Shown here: piece after piece, positions 8,240 through 17,273 of the stretch
Layout: every line of letters starts with the position of its first letter
Position numbering within the stretch: position 1 is the stretch's first letter
DNA from: Dyadobacter psychrotolerans
GTDB lineage: Bacteria; Bacteroidota; Bacteroidia; Cytophagales; Spirosomataceae
DNA: 64,000 nucleotides
Direction of reading: 5' to 3'
NCBI RefSeq assembly: GCF_004349265.1
Contig: NZ_SMFL01000022.1
Coordinates: 1-64,000 of the forward strand
The notes under the pieces: generated by a model
Seen by the model: only the letters and a program-made list of their open reading frames with translations
Database searches by the model: none
Told to the model about the DNA's origin: nothing
Made by a program: the position numbers and the translations under genes

Positions 8240-8440
8240 TAATTCTGCACCATAAGCGGAACCAGGAAACTGAATCTACACCGTACTGAACACCGTTTGG
8301 CAGTATTTCCCTAATCCGTTCAATCACATTTTCATTCAGATTGTTGATGGTATGGGTAGCACCGAGTTCTTTTGGGAATCCAGGCTGTCCTGACTAAGAT
8401 TGACTGCAATAATCGTTGATGGCTTTGATCATTTTTAAAG
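8240..8440 (-). pseudogene. Zinc-type alcohol dehydrogenase remnant (NAD-binding part)
   Basis: On the minus strand the conceptual translation reads STIIAVNLSQDSLDS and then, after a frameshift, ELGATHTINNLNENVIERI followed by LPNGVQYGVDS. This is the beta-alpha region of the Rossmann domain of medium-chain zinc alcohol dehydrogenases, where IIAVD...AKELGATHTIN is typical. Neither the zinc ligands nor the ends of the gene are present, so only about 60 codons survive. Confidence 0.6.
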
Positions 8441-8664
8441 TATGAAATACCGAAGGAAAGATATATTCATCGTAGCCTTGAATAAACGGGTCAGGGTCCG
8501 TTGGCTGAAACCGGTTTCTCTATTCAGCAACACTAGGCTCAATGGTTCAAATAAATGCCGCCCGGTGTATTTCAGCACCGGACACATCCGTTCGTTTTCT
8601 GTTGTAGGCAGCGCAATGGGAAGGGCTTTTTTGCTAAACTTCGGAAGATTGCTTTTTATACCAG

Positions 8665-9025
8665 CTAAGAACTGAAATCTGCTATTGGGTGGTCTAATAT
8701 TTCCGTTCCATTACTCTGTGTATGCCAGCACCTGAGATAAAAGTGGTTTGATAAAATATATGCCGCCTTTGTAAAAAATGGATTTGAATCTTCATCATCA
8801 ACATAGAAATATAACGAGCTGACTTTTACGGATATGTGCATCTTAATGAAGTGTGTAGGATGTTTCGGCATCCAAACATAATACCGCGCGGGTATGACAA
8901 GCGTGTTATCAGTAAGATGTATGAAGGCAACGCCTCCCTGGCTATAAATCAGTTGACCTTTATGATGTGTGTGTGCAGGCCGTAGAAACTCGCTGTTAAA
9001 ATGAATTAAATGGAGTAGGAATTCA
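8665..9025 (-). pseudogene. AraC-family regulator, N-terminal cupin part only
   Basis: The minus-strand frame is open without a start codon from about 9020. It reads LRPAHTHHKGQLIYSQGGVA, then NTLVIPARYYVWMPKHPTHFI and LYFYVDDEDSNPFFTKAA. This is the AraC_binding cupin fold of Bacteroidota AraC regulators, with its His-rich metal-type motif (AHTHHKGQ). The two helix-turn-helix motifs that should follow are missing and the frame ends in unrelated residues. With the ADH remnant next to it, it probably represents a deleted regulator/dehydrogenase pair. Confidence 0.6.
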
Positions 9026-9169
9026 TCAACGCTGGTGAGAAAATCAGATGATAAGCATTGGGCTACTGAAAAACTGCATCAGGAATGCAATTTACCGAAA
9101 ACGACCTTCAATAAGTATAAGCACAATACGCCAAAAGTTATGATTGATTTACTTTTCCATCCTGATAAA

Positions 9170-9200
9170 ATTCCGGCATAACCACATGTTATGCCGGAAT
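9170..9200 (-). terminator. Terminator after the aldo/keto reductase gene
   Basis: ATTCCGGCATAA (9170-9181) and TTATGCCGGAAT (9189-9200) form a perfect 12-bp stem with a 7-base loop. On the minus strand the stem is followed by TTTTATC. It lies 15 bases after the reductase stop codon. Confidence 0.8.
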
Positions 9201-9215
9201 CAATTTACCATTTTA

Positions 9216-10166
9216 CTAATAGGCGCTGGCTTGGTTCAATACTTCCAGATCGCTGCTGTCCAGATTAATATTCGGCGCTTGGGTCAAAACTGCTAACTGC
9301 TGCTTTGAAGTAGCACTTACAATAGGGGCAACGATATGTGGCTGATTAAGCAGCCAAGCCAATGCAATCGTAGCGGGTTGTGTGTCATGTTTGGCAGATA
9401 CCTTATCCAGCGCTGAGAGAATACCTAAACCTTTTTCGTTCAGATATTGATTTGCGCCACCACCACGTGGGCTTTTGCCAAGATCATCTGCTGAACGGTA
9501 TTTGCCGGTCAGAAATCCCGAAGCAAGCGAATAATAGGGAAGTACCGACAATTTATATTGATCGATAACAGGTTCATATTTTGTTTCAAATTCGCTTCTT
9601 TCGATCAGATTGTAGTGCGGCTGATATACTTCGTAAGCAGGAATGCCCTGGTTTTTAGCGTATGTCATGGAAGAAACAAGATTTTCAACGCTTAGATTGG
9701 ATGCGCCGATATGCCGCACTTTTCCTTCTTTTACCAGCTGCGCATGTGCATCCATCGTTTCTTCTACCGGCGTTTTTCCATCCTCAATGTGGGTATAATA
9801 CAGATCAATATAATCTGTTTGCAAACGAAGTAAGGATTCTTCTACGGTTTTGATGATATTTTCCTTGCTTACATCAGCGGGTCTGTCATTGTTTTGGAAG
9901 CCAACTTTGGTAGCGATAACCATGTCCTGACGGTTGCCGCGCAGTTTCAGCCACTTGCCGATAATGGCTTCGGATTCTCCGCCCGTGTTGCCTGGCACCC
10001 AAAACGAGTAAGTATCCGCAGTATCTATAAAATTGAAACCTGCTTCTGCAAAGGCATCCAAAATATCAAAAGATTCTTTCTCATTCAACGTCCATCCAAA
10101 TACATTGCCACCGAAATTAATTGGGGCTACCTGCAGACCTGTTGTTCCTAATGTTACTTTTTTCAT
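9216..10166 (-). CDS. Aldo/keto reductase
   Basis: An NADPH-dependent carbonyl reductase of about 316 residues with a TIM-barrel fold. The catalytic tetrad is visible: Asp and Tyr in FNFIDTADTYSFW, Lys in VIATKVGF, and His in LYYTHIEDG. The cofactor-binding end has IVSATSKQQL. The start at ATG 10166 gives the family-typical MKKVTLGTTGLQVAPI; a longer version would extend through the promoter. Long sequence between Tyr and Lys (VPGNTGGESEAIIGKW) places it in the YajO/Tas-like AKR group. It is transcribed divergently from an IclR-type regulator 100 bases away, which probably controls it, and has its own terminator. Confidence 0.92.
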   Translation of the reverse strand: MKKVTLGTTGLQVAPINFGGNVFGWTLNEKESFDILDAFAEAGFNFIDTADTYSFWVPGNTGGESEAIIGKWLKLRGNRQDMVIATKVGFQNNDRPADVSKENIIKTVEESLLRLQTDYIDLYYTHIEDGKTPVEETMDAHAQLVKEGKVRHIGASNLSVENLVSSMTYAKNQGIPAYEVYQPHYNLIERSEFETKYEPVIDQYKLSVLPYYSLASGFLTGKYRSADDLGKSPRGGGANQYLNEKGLGILSALDKVSAKHDTQPATIALAWLLNQPHIVAPIVSATSKQQLAVLTQAPNINLDSSDLEVLNQASAY

Positions 10167-10200
10167 TTGTAAATATTTTACTTGATGTTTCAAAATTGAC

Positions 10201-10216
10201 GTATTTTTGGAAATAC
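10201..10216. promoter_or_regulatory. Inverted repeat with -7 box between AKR and IclR genes
   Basis: GTATTT (10201-10206) and AAATAC (10211-10216) are exact inverted repeats around TTGG. The plus strand contains TATTTTTG (10202-10209), a TAnnTTTG-type -7 box 57 bases before the IclR start. It is a candidate operator for autoregulation by the IclR-type protein. Confidence 0.5.
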
Positions 10217-10266
10217 TCCGGTATACCTCATTAGTAAATGTTGAAAAATCCAATATAGTTGAACAA

Positions 10267-10950
10267 ATGATTCAATCCGTTAAAAGGACATTCGATATTC
10301 TGGAATATGTAGCCGCAAACGGCAACCTTGTCCGCCTGAACGATATTGCTCAGGCATTGGGTCTTCAAAAAACAACGGTGCATAATTTTTTGGCTGGTCT
10401 CAAGGAATTGGGCTATGTTGAACAGGATGAGTTAACACCTCGTTACCGCATTACATCCAAGATCCAGCATTTGGACTTTTCAGCTATTCCGTACCATCAA
10501 TTACGCACTGATTTAAAGCCGGTGATGGAAAAACTAACTGCTGAAAGTGGGGAAACTTCCTTTATGGCCATACAGCTGGGCAGTTATTTCAGGTATGAAT
10601 GGAAATGCGAACCCAACAGGTCGTTACGAATTTCACTTGAACTGGGGAAAGAATTTGAGATGAAGCATACGGCAATAGGAAAAGTATTCATGGCTTATTC
10701 GCCGCATTTATCGAATACTATTTACAAAGAGGTAAACGAAATCCGAATGCAGCAAAATGAAATGCAGGGTATAATTGATAGGGGCTATGCCATTGATCTG
10801 GAAGAATATGAAAAAGAACTTAATTGTATAGCTGTTCCCTATTTTTATAAGGACAGGATTATATCGGTCATCGGACTGTCCGGTCCGGCGCACAGGTTTG
10901 ATAAAAGTAAAATGGAGGCGATGGCTGATTTTGTTAAGTGTCGGATTTAG
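10267..10950 (+). CDS. IclR-family transcriptional regulator
   Basis: The protein has an N-terminal winged helix (SVKRTFDILEYVAANGNLVR, then LNDIAQALGLQKTTVHNFLA) and a C-terminal effector domain (KHTAIGKVFMAY, LEEYEKELNCIAVPYF, SVIGLSGPAHRF). These follow the IclR plan at about 227 residues, slightly shorter than the usual 250 because the last helix ends at FVKCRI. ATG 10267 begins directly at the DNA-binding domain. The divergent aldo/keto reductase is the likely target. The effector is unknown. The gene is followed by decayed DNA, so the 3' end may have been trimmed. Confidence 0.88.
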   Translation: MIQSVKRTFDILEYVAANGNLVRLNDIAQALGLQKTTVHNFLAGLKELGYVEQDELTPRYRITSKIQHLDFSAIPYHQLRTDLKPVMEKLTAESGETSFMAIQLGSYFRYEWKCEPNRSLRISLELGKEFEMKHTAIGKVFMAYSPHLSNTIYKEVNEIRMQQNEMQGIIDRGYAIDLEEYEKELNCIAVPYFYKDRIISVIGLSGPAHRFDKSKMEAMADFVKCRI

Positions 10951-11094
10951 ATATTCCATTCAAATTTCAGATTTCAAAACTTTCTAATACTCAATCTAGG
11001 CTAAGACTATTTCTTAATTCAGTTTGTGGGTACAGCCGACAGGTATGGCCAACTTTACGGAAAACTAATCTACAAACGCCGTATGGATCATCGG

Positions 11095-11245
11095 CTGGGA
11101 CATGCTTAAAAGAAGAACTGGCCACTGCCAATGAAAAGCTGTTCTCGCTAAACGAAAACATGCAATCCTTTTAACGAAGAGCTTTTATCAACTAATGAAG
11201 AAATGCAGAGTGCCATTGAGGAAATGGTAATCCGTAGAAAAGTTT
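11095..11245 (+). pseudogene. Coiled-coil remnant of a CheR/CheB-PAS hybrid kinase
   Basis: The plus strand reads LKEELATANEKLFSLNENMQ and then, one frame over, FNEELLSTNEEMQSAIEEM. This repetitive LxxxNEELxSxNEE coiled coil links the CheB/CheR-like half to the PAS/kinase half in large chemotaxis-type hybrid proteins of Bacteroidota. The flanking domains are absent and the frame shifts inside the coil, so it is a short relic. Confidence 0.55.
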
Positions 11246-11332
11246 CTTCTTCTAAAAATCGATCAAATCTCTGATTTCTCTTGCCTTATAATAGGGTCAC
11301 AAAACCGTTTTGATCAGTCTGTCTGTGCTGTT

Positions 11333-11506
11333 TCAATAACTGTCGATCAGAACATCTTTATTTATTTTTAACCGCTTGTGATTTTTAGGGTACGTATCTT
11401 GATGATTAATAACGCCCGACCTTGTCTCAAGCCGATCAACCGTCTGACTTGTCAGAAAAATGATGGCGCCTAAAAAGATTATCAAAAAAAGGATTAAATT
11501 GATCAT
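11333..11506 (-). CDS. Small single-helix membrane protein (57 residues)
   Basis: A minus-strand frame 75 bases after the adaptor gene encodes a short protein. Residues 2-19 are strongly hydrophobic (INLILFLIIFLGAIIFL) and form one probable membrane helix. A charged tail of about 37 residues follows. It reads in the same direction as the RND efflux operon and could be its last gene, in the manner of small RND-associated proteins such as E. coli AcrZ, but no sequence family was recognised. No strong ribosome-binding site is seen, which is usual in this phylum. The composition looks coding; a chance frame cannot be excluded. Confidence 0.5.
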   Translation of the reverse strand: MINLILFLIIFLGAIIFLTSQTVDRLETRSGVINHQDTYPKNHKRLKINKDVLIDSY

Positions 11507-11581
11507 AACAGATACACTTTCAACTGCAAAGTATTATATGATTGATTGCATTTTAACTTTATAGTCATCAATTCTCACCAA

Positions 11582-12685
11582 TCATTTCATCGCTATTTTA
11601 GTCCCATTTTTCAGATCGTTTCGAGGATTGGTAATAATGCGGTCACCGACGTGAAGATTTCCAAAAACTTCTGTCATCGTATCCGACTGCTGACCGGGTT
11701 TGATCTCAACATATTCAGCCAAACCGTTTTGTAGACGAACGACATACTGTCTTTCGGTTGATGTCAGAATTGCAGAACTGGGAACAGACATTGCTCCGGC
11801 AGTGCCATCGGAAGCCATACTGATTTCAGCAAACATTCCTGGTCTTATGAGCTGGTCGTTATTTTTGACATCAATTTCAACGGTTTCTGAGCGGAATTTC
11901 TCATTCATGTTACCCGAACGCCGACTGATTTTTCCTGTGAATTTTTTTCCAGGCATTGCATTTACTTCAAACGTGACTTCTTTTCCGTTCTCAACACCTA
12001 AACTGTACGTTTCAGGAATATCAACGACCAGTCTGAGACGGTTTTGCTGCTGTAGCATCAGCATGGGTCCGGCAAGTTTCATGCCTGAACCAACCAATGC
12101 GCCAGGGTGAACGTTTCTTTCTGTGATAACACCATCAAAAGGAGCACGAACTACCAGATAGGATTTGATTTTGGCTAATGCGCCGAAATTAGCCTGTTCA
12201 CCCATAGCCGCTGCACTATCGGCCATCATTTTTGCATGCGCACTTTCCAGATCCAGTGCCGATACAGAGCCGCTAATCCTGCTTCCTGCGAGCAGCCTTC
12301 TGTAATGTTCTGCACTACCCACCAGCATGGCTTTTGCCTTGAGGTAATTCGAGCGGGCTGCCACCAGCTGCTCCTCGGTTTCTGGCGCTTCGAGAACCAT
12401 TAAAACCTGACCTTTGTGAACCTTGGATCCCCGGTCTACCAGTACTTTTTCAACAAAACCGTCCGCTTTGGGATAAATACTTACCTGCTGAAAAGGTAAA
12501 AATTCTCCGGGCAACTGAATTTGCTGCCCCACTTTCTGGCTTGAAACTGTGCCAAACTCATGCGTTGGTGAAAATTTCTTTTTCTTATCTTTTGAAGTGG
12601 CCTCGGCTGATTCTGTCGAGGAGCAAGCGCTCAAAATAGTTAAGCTTAGCGCCAAAGACAAGCCACTATATAGTATGTTTTTCAT
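11582..12685 (-). CDS. RND efflux periplasmic adaptor (membrane fusion protein, lipoprotein)
   Basis: This adaptor bridges the inner-membrane permease and the outer-membrane channel. The start at ATG 12685 gives a lipoprotein signal ending LSLTILSAC, with the lipidated Cys about residue 20. The domains follow in the usual order: barrel-sandwich/lipoyl half (SIYPKADGFVEKVLVDRGSK, then VHKGQVLMVLE), alpha-hairpin, second lipoyl half (VVRAPFDGVITERNVHPGAL), beta-barrel with RPGMFAEI, and membrane-proximal domain. It is 367 residues long. Its start overlaps the permease gene by 20 bases, so translation is probably coupled. Substrate type is not obvious. Confidence 0.93.
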   Translation of the reverse strand: MKNILYSGLSLALSLTILSACSSTESAEATSKDKKKKFSPTHEFGTVSSQKVGQQIQLPGEFLPFQQVSIYPKADGFVEKVLVDRGSKVHKGQVLMVLEAPETEEQLVAARSNYLKAKAMLVGSAEHYRRLLAGSRISGSVSALDLESAHAKMMADSAAAMGEQANFGALAKIKSYLVVRAPFDGVITERNVHPGALVGSGMKLAGPMLMLQQQNRLRLVVDIPETYSLGVENGKEVTFEVNAMPGKKFTGKISRRSGNMNEKFRSETVEIDVKNNDQLIRPGMFAEISMASDGTAGAMSVPSSAILTSTERQYVVRLQNGLAEYVEIKPGQQSDTMTEVFGNLHVGDRIITNPRNDLKNGTKIAMK

Positions 12686-15600
12686 AAGTTGAAGATTGAT
12701 CGGGATGAGAACTGCCATTGGAATGTTCAATAAATTGAGAAGAATTAACCTCGTCAGGTAAAAGTGATGGGTCTTTAAATGTGGTTGTACCCTGCAGCCA
12801 AACATAAACCTGCGGAACAATGTAAAGAGCGGCAAGCGTTGAAGCGATTAATCCGCCTATAACGGCACGGCCGAGTGGCGCCACCTGTTCACCTGCTTCT
12901 CCGGTTCCTAATGCCATCGGAACCATCCCGGCAATCATGGCGAAACTCGTCATGAGTACGGGCCGAAGGCGAAGTCCGGCACTATCCAGCGCGGCGCGGC
13001 CTACATCCCGGTACTCCCAGCGAAGTCTTTCTGCATTGGTAACGATCAGGATCGCGTTGGCGACCGAGATACCCGTAGACATGATAATGCCCATGTATGA
13101 TTGCAGATTCAAGGTACTTCCTGTCAAAAGAAGGATTGCAATGGAGCCCACAATAACTGCCGGGACTGTCGAGAGAATAACCAGTGATAATTTAAGCGAT
13201 TGGTAATTGGCAGCGAGCAGCAGGAATATGACTACAATGGCGATGCCGAGTCCCAACTGTAAACTATCCAACGTTTCAGTCAGTAGCGAAGACATTCCCT
13301 TCACCTGTGTTACCAGTCCTTTGGGTGCCTCCCCCAGACCGGCAATCACTTTTTCGACCGCATTCGTTGCTGTACCCAAATCCGTATGATGAAGATTCGC
13401 TGAGACAGTAACGAAACGTCTTGGGCCAATACGGGCATATTCACCTGGAAGGGTATCAATTGAAAAAGTCGCTACATCGGCCAATACGGGACGGGACTGG
13501 CCGGCTACGAGCGGGATTTCCTGTAATTGTGAAAGGTTGCGCATGGCAAACTCAGGAATCTGCACCTGTACCTGATAGGTGTAAGCGGCCTTCGCGTCAA
13601 GCCACTGATTTTTCTCAGTAAAGCGGCTTGACGATGTCGAAGCTGTGATCGAGCGCGCTGTCTGCTGTAAATTCAGGCCCATGACAGCCAGTTTTTGGCG
13701 GTCCAGTTTAATGTTGATCACAGGAAATTTCAGCGGCTGTACGATACGCACGTCCCGCAGATTTTCAACTTGTGACAAGCCGTGTACTAATTTATTGGCA
13801 TATGTTTCGATCTGCTTCATATCGCGTCCTGCCACCTGCACTTCGATGGGCGTAAAAGCGCCACCACTCATTAATTTTTCTGTCAGGTCGGCTGGCTCAA
13901 AAGATAATGTGGCATCCGGCATCTGCTCATTAACGGCATCGCGAATCCTCTCTTTCAAATCCTGCATATTGGTATGGTACTCACTATCAAGCCCCACTTT
14001 AATGACCGCATCGTTAGGACCACTGGTGCTCACATACAGGTTTGTGGTTGCGTAGTTGGTAGGGACCACGCCGACATAAGCCGAGGAAATGGCCAGGTGA
14101 CCATCAGCAGCCTCATCAACCAGTTTGATCAATTCACCAACTTTTTCCTCCGTTCTTTCCAAACGGGTTCCATCAGGTGTTTTCAAACGGATCACCATCT
14201 GGCCCGAGTTCAGTTGAGGAAGCATATCTTTTCCAATCATAAGAAAACCCACAGCTGCCAGAGCGAAGACTGCTACCAGATACGCCACCACAATCAGGCG
14301 GTTGCTGCGCAGTAACCTTCGGTTCTGGCCCATGAAGCTTTCACGGATCCGGTCGAAAAAGGAAGGTTTTTTATCGATACTATCTCCATGAGAGATCTCC
14401 AGGTGGTCTTTTAGCATCCAATTGGCCAGTATGGGTACCAGACTTTGAGCAAGAAAATAAGATACGGTCATGGCAAAACCGATCGATAAAGAAAGCGGCA
14501 AAAACATAGCCCTGGGCACGCCTGTCATAATAAAGGAAGGCGCAAATACGGCTATGATACAAAGCAGGATCAGTAAGAGGGGCAGGGCAACTTCCTGACA
14601 GGCATCATAAATAGCCTGCTTTTTGGGCTTGCCCATTTCCAGATGCTGGTGAATGTTTTCAATGGTAACTGTTGCCTGATCCACAAGTACGCCAATGGCC
14701 AGTGCCAAACCTGACAGGGTCATGATGTTGATGGTCTGTCCGGCAAGGCTCAAAAACAGCACTGCTGCAATGATCGAAATGGGGATAGTCACAATGACAA
14801 TGACCGATGAGCGCCAATCACCCAGAAAGAGCAGGACCATTAAACCTGTCAGAATTGCGCCAAGGCCTCCTTCGAATAACAAGCTTTTCACAGCGTTGAT
14901 TACAAAGATTGACTGATCAAATTCGTAATTCACTTCAATATCATCAGGAAGCAAACTGCGCATTTCAGGCAGTTTGGCTTTTAAGGAAGTGACTACATCC
15001 CAGGTAGAAGCGTCCGCCGTTTTAACAACTGGGATATAGGAAGACCGGTTTCCGTTGACAACCGCATAACCAGCCGTAACATCTGATCCGTCCTGTATAT
15101 TGGCCAGATCTTTTAAGAAAACAGTCCGGTGACCGTCTGTCGTAACAGGTATCTGACCAAAATCTGCGACCTGTTCTTCAAGTGAATTAAGGGTTGTGAT
15201 GTAAGATGTGTTGCCAACGCGGATATTTCCCGATGGCGTCATAGCATTGTTAGCCGCAAGGGCCTCAACGACCTGATCAGGAGAAATATTTAAACTGCGC
15301 GCTTTCTGGGGATCCAGATTGATAACCACCGTTCTGGAATTTGTACCTATCGGGGGCGGTGCAGTCAGGCCAGGCACTGTTGAAAACAGAGGTCTGATCC
15401 GGGTTACTGCCAGCTCATGAATTTCTTTCAGTGAGCGCGTTTTACTACTGAATACCAGATCACCAATCGGTACCGACGAAGCATCATACCGAACCACCTG
15501 CGGAGGCAATGCGCCGGGCGGAAAGAATTTCATGGCCCTATTGACCTGAATGGCCACTTCGGCAGAAGCCTGTGCCATGTCGCTGCCTTCGTAAAAAGCC

Positions 15601-15872
15601 AGTTTTACAACGGTTAAGCCCTGCACGCTCCGGCTGGAAATTTCTTTTATACCGCCAATGTACAGGAACTGGTCCTGCATACGGGTAGCAAAAAATCCTT
15701 CCATTTGTGCTGGTGACATCCCACCATAGGGCTCGATGACATAGATCACAGGTGAATTAAGGCGTGGAAAAATGTCGATGGGTATCTTTGTTGCCGACAT
15801 GACCGAGAAAACGATCAGTCCTGCGACCAGCACCAGGATTGAAATCGGTCTTTTTAATGAAGTTGATAGCAT
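12666..15872 (-). CDS. RND efflux permease (AcrB/HAE-like)
   Basis: An inner-membrane proton-driven exporter of 1068 residues, normal for the family, with twelve expected helices and two large periplasmic loops. It starts MLSTSLKRPISILVLVAG and shows PIDIFPRLNSPVIYV and PGLTAPPPIG in the first loop and a second half beginning near RLLRSNRLIVVAYL. In helix 4 the usual proton-relay pair DD is replaced by Asp398-Gln399 (GVLVDQATVTIEN), so it differs from classic AcrB and CusA. It lies between the TolC-type gene (21 bases apart) and the adaptor (20-base overlap). The unusual order is channel, permease, adaptor. A dedicated two-component system is divergent. Confidence 0.94.
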   Translation of the reverse strand: MLSTSLKRPISILVLVAGLIVFSVMSATKIPIDIFPRLNSPVIYVIEPYGGMSPAQMEGFFATRMQDQFLYIGGIKEISSRSVQGLTVVKLAFYEGSDMAQASAEVAIQVNRAMKFFPPGALPPQVVRYDASSVPIGDLVFSSKTRSLKEIHELAVTRIRPLFSTVPGLTAPPPIGTNSRTVVINLDPQKARSLNISPDQVVEALAANNAMTPSGNIRVGNTSYITTLNSLEEQVADFGQIPVTTDGHRTVFLKDLANIQDGSDVTAGYAVVNGNRSSYIPVVKTADASTWDVVTSLKAKLPEMRSLLPDDIEVNYEFDQSIFVINAVKSLLFEGGLGAILTGLMVLLFLGDWRSSVIVIVTIPISIIAAVLFLSLAGQTINIMTLSGLALAIGVLVDQATVTIENIHQHLEMGKPKKQAIYDACQEVALPLLLILLCIIAVFAPSFIMTGVPRAMFLPLSLSIGFAMTVSYFLAQSLVPILANWMLKDHLEISHGDSIDKKPSFFDRIRESFMGQNRRLLRSNRLIVVAYLVAVFALAAVGFLMIGKDMLPQLNSGQMVIRLKTPDGTRLERTEEKVGELIKLVDEAADGHLAISSAYVGVVPTNYATTNLYVSTSGPNDAVIKVGLDSEYHTNMQDLKERIRDAVNEQMPDATLSFEPADLTEKLMSGGAFTPIEVQVAGRDMKQIETYANKLVHGLSQVENLRDVRIVQPLKFPVINIKLDRQKLAVMGLNLQQTARSITASTSSSRFTEKNQWLDAKAAYTYQVQVQIPEFAMRNLSQLQEIPLVAGQSRPVLADVATFSIDTLPGEYARIGPRRFVTVSANLHHTDLGTATNAVEKVIAGLGEAPKGLVTQVKGMSSLLTETLDSLQLGLGIAIVVIFLLLAANYQSLKLSLVILSTVPAVIVGSIAILLLTGSTLNLQSYMGIIMSTGISVANAILIVTNAERLRWEYRDVGRAALDSAGLRLRPVLMTSFAMIAGMVPMALGTGEAGEQVAPLGRAVIGGLIASTLAALYIVPQVYVWLQGTTTFKDPSLLPDEVNSSQFIEHSNGSSHPDQSSTYEKHTI

Positions 15873-15893
15873 AAATCTGGTTTGTATAGGAAC

Positions 15894-17273
15894 TTACTGA
15901 CGCCGGAAAAGCGAGAAAAAATCTTCAAAATTGCTGGTTGCATACGCCCTATGCAGGCGGACGTTGACTGCTCTTCGCTGGATATTTACTGCCTGCTTTT
16001 CGACTGTCGTTAGCAGTTGTAATGCATCGGTCAGGCCCAAAATATTTTCAAGTCCGTTGTTGTAGAGCGAAAGCCGCTGCTGATAGGCCCGTTCAGCCGA
16101 ATTCAGCGCAGTTGGCAATTCCAGCAGTGCAAGCCTGACTGTTGCCATCACCGAATCCGAGGTGGTAAGCATATTTTGCAATTGAAATTGCTGCGTTTCT
16201 AACTGGCTGCTGGCCTGTTTTACCCGCCACTGTTGCATTTGAGATCGGTTTTTGATCCGGTGGAAATCCATCAGGTTTACGGTTGCTGCTATACCGACCA
16301 AAAAATTCGTCCTGCTGAATCCAAACCCTGAGCCAATCGGGCCGAAATTATTGTCTATATCCAAACTCGTCCCACGGGCCCATGCTGATGTAAGCAGTGA
16401 GACTCTTGGTAATGCAGATTTTCTTATCAATTCAATTTCAGAAGTCTGTCTATTGACCAGATTAGTACGGTAACGCAGCAGCGGATGATCCGCTGTGAGT
16501 TTGATCTCAATGGGCTGCATCAAAAGCGCTTGCTGCTGAAAGCTAGTATCGATTTCCAGCGCGTTCACAGGCCTGGCCGTCAGTGTGGCCAATTGAATAA
16601 ATGCCCGCTGGAGCTCTTCTTGCATCTGGAAATAATTCAGTTTGGCACGCGAGAATTCTACCGAGGCCAGTGAAGAATCAAGGCCCGGACGGATTCCGTT
16701 ATTGACCAGATTACCAATAATCCGGCGAGCCGTGTCGACACGGGCAATGTTTCGCTCTTCGATTTTAAGGGTCTGTCTGAGCCAGAGCAGTTCCAGATAC
16801 GTATTGATAACGGTTTGGCGGATACCAAATTTTTCATTTTCAACAGCCGCTTCACCAACTAGAATATCAGCCCTAGCCAGACGGTCTTCGGCCTGAAAAC
16901 GTCCGAAATTGTATACCTCCCAGTCGGCGGTCGCCAAAGCAATGTTACCTGAGGCCAGATCTGAACTGTTTTCCGGGCGCCGTCCGCCGGAAGTCGGAAC
17001 AATGAGCCCCATTGAAAAATAGGATCCCGAAAGCCCGTTAGCCGTGCCGACATTGATCTGATCGTGCAGACGCACATTGGGTAGCCGGTTGTCTTTGATA
17101 AGTTGGGCATTCACGCGCAGCGCTTCCAGCGCAGACTGCGCAGCGGACAGTGAAGGGTAATTCGAAAGGGCCGCATTTACTGCATCTTCTATCCCCATTA
17201 CCTGGGCAAAAAGTGTATAAGGGAAGATTAAAACGATAAAAACACCGATCAAACGGCGTGATATTCTTCTCAT
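15894..17273 (-). CDS. TolC-family outer-membrane efflux channel
   Basis: A 459-residue outer-membrane channel with an N-terminal signal peptide (LIGVFIVLIFPYTLFAQ). The body contains two OEP repeats of long helices: AVNAALSNYPSLSAAQSAL opens the first, and YQQRLSLYNNGLENILGLTD lies near the end of the second. The beta-barrel segments are Gly/Ser/Asn rich. It is the first structural gene of the RND operon, overlapping the upstream single-domain response regulator by four bases (ATGA) and leading into the permease. Confidence 0.92.
   Translation of the reverse strand: MRRISRRLIGVFIVLIFPYTLFAQVMGIEDAVNAALSNYPSLSAAQSALEALRVNAQLIKDNRLPNVRLHDQINVGTANGLSGSYFSMGLIVPTSGGRRPENSSDLASGNIALATADWEVYNFGRFQAEDRLARADILVGEAAVENEKFGIRQTVINTYLELLWLRQTLKIEERNIARVDTARRIIGNLVNNGIRPGLDSSLASVEFSRAKLNYFQMQEELQRAFIQLATLTARPVNALEIDTSFQQQALLMQPIEIKLTADHPLLRYRTNLVNRQTSEIELIRKSALPRVSLLTSAWARGTSLDIDNNFGPIGSGFGFSRTNFLVGIAATVNLMDFHRIKNRSQMQQWRVKQASSQLETQQFQLQNMLTTSDSVMATVRLALLELPTALNSAERAYQQRLSLYNNGLENILGLTDALQLLTTVEKQAVNIQRRAVNVRLHRAYATSNFEDFFSLFRRQ

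Noticed and set aside
8442..8675. 77-codon plus-strand frame
   Set aside because: Arg-rich composition without motifs, lying between decayed minus-strand genes; most likely a chance frame.
9010..9181. Plus-strand coding frame ending in LLFHPDKIPA
   Set aside because: It overlaps the AraC relic on the other strand, ends inside the terminator of the aldo/keto reductase, and matches no known family.
10938..11174. 78-codon frame after the IclR gene as a real protein
   Set aside because: Only its last 25 residues look like protein, and they belong to a coiled coil that continues in another frame, so it was listed as a relic.
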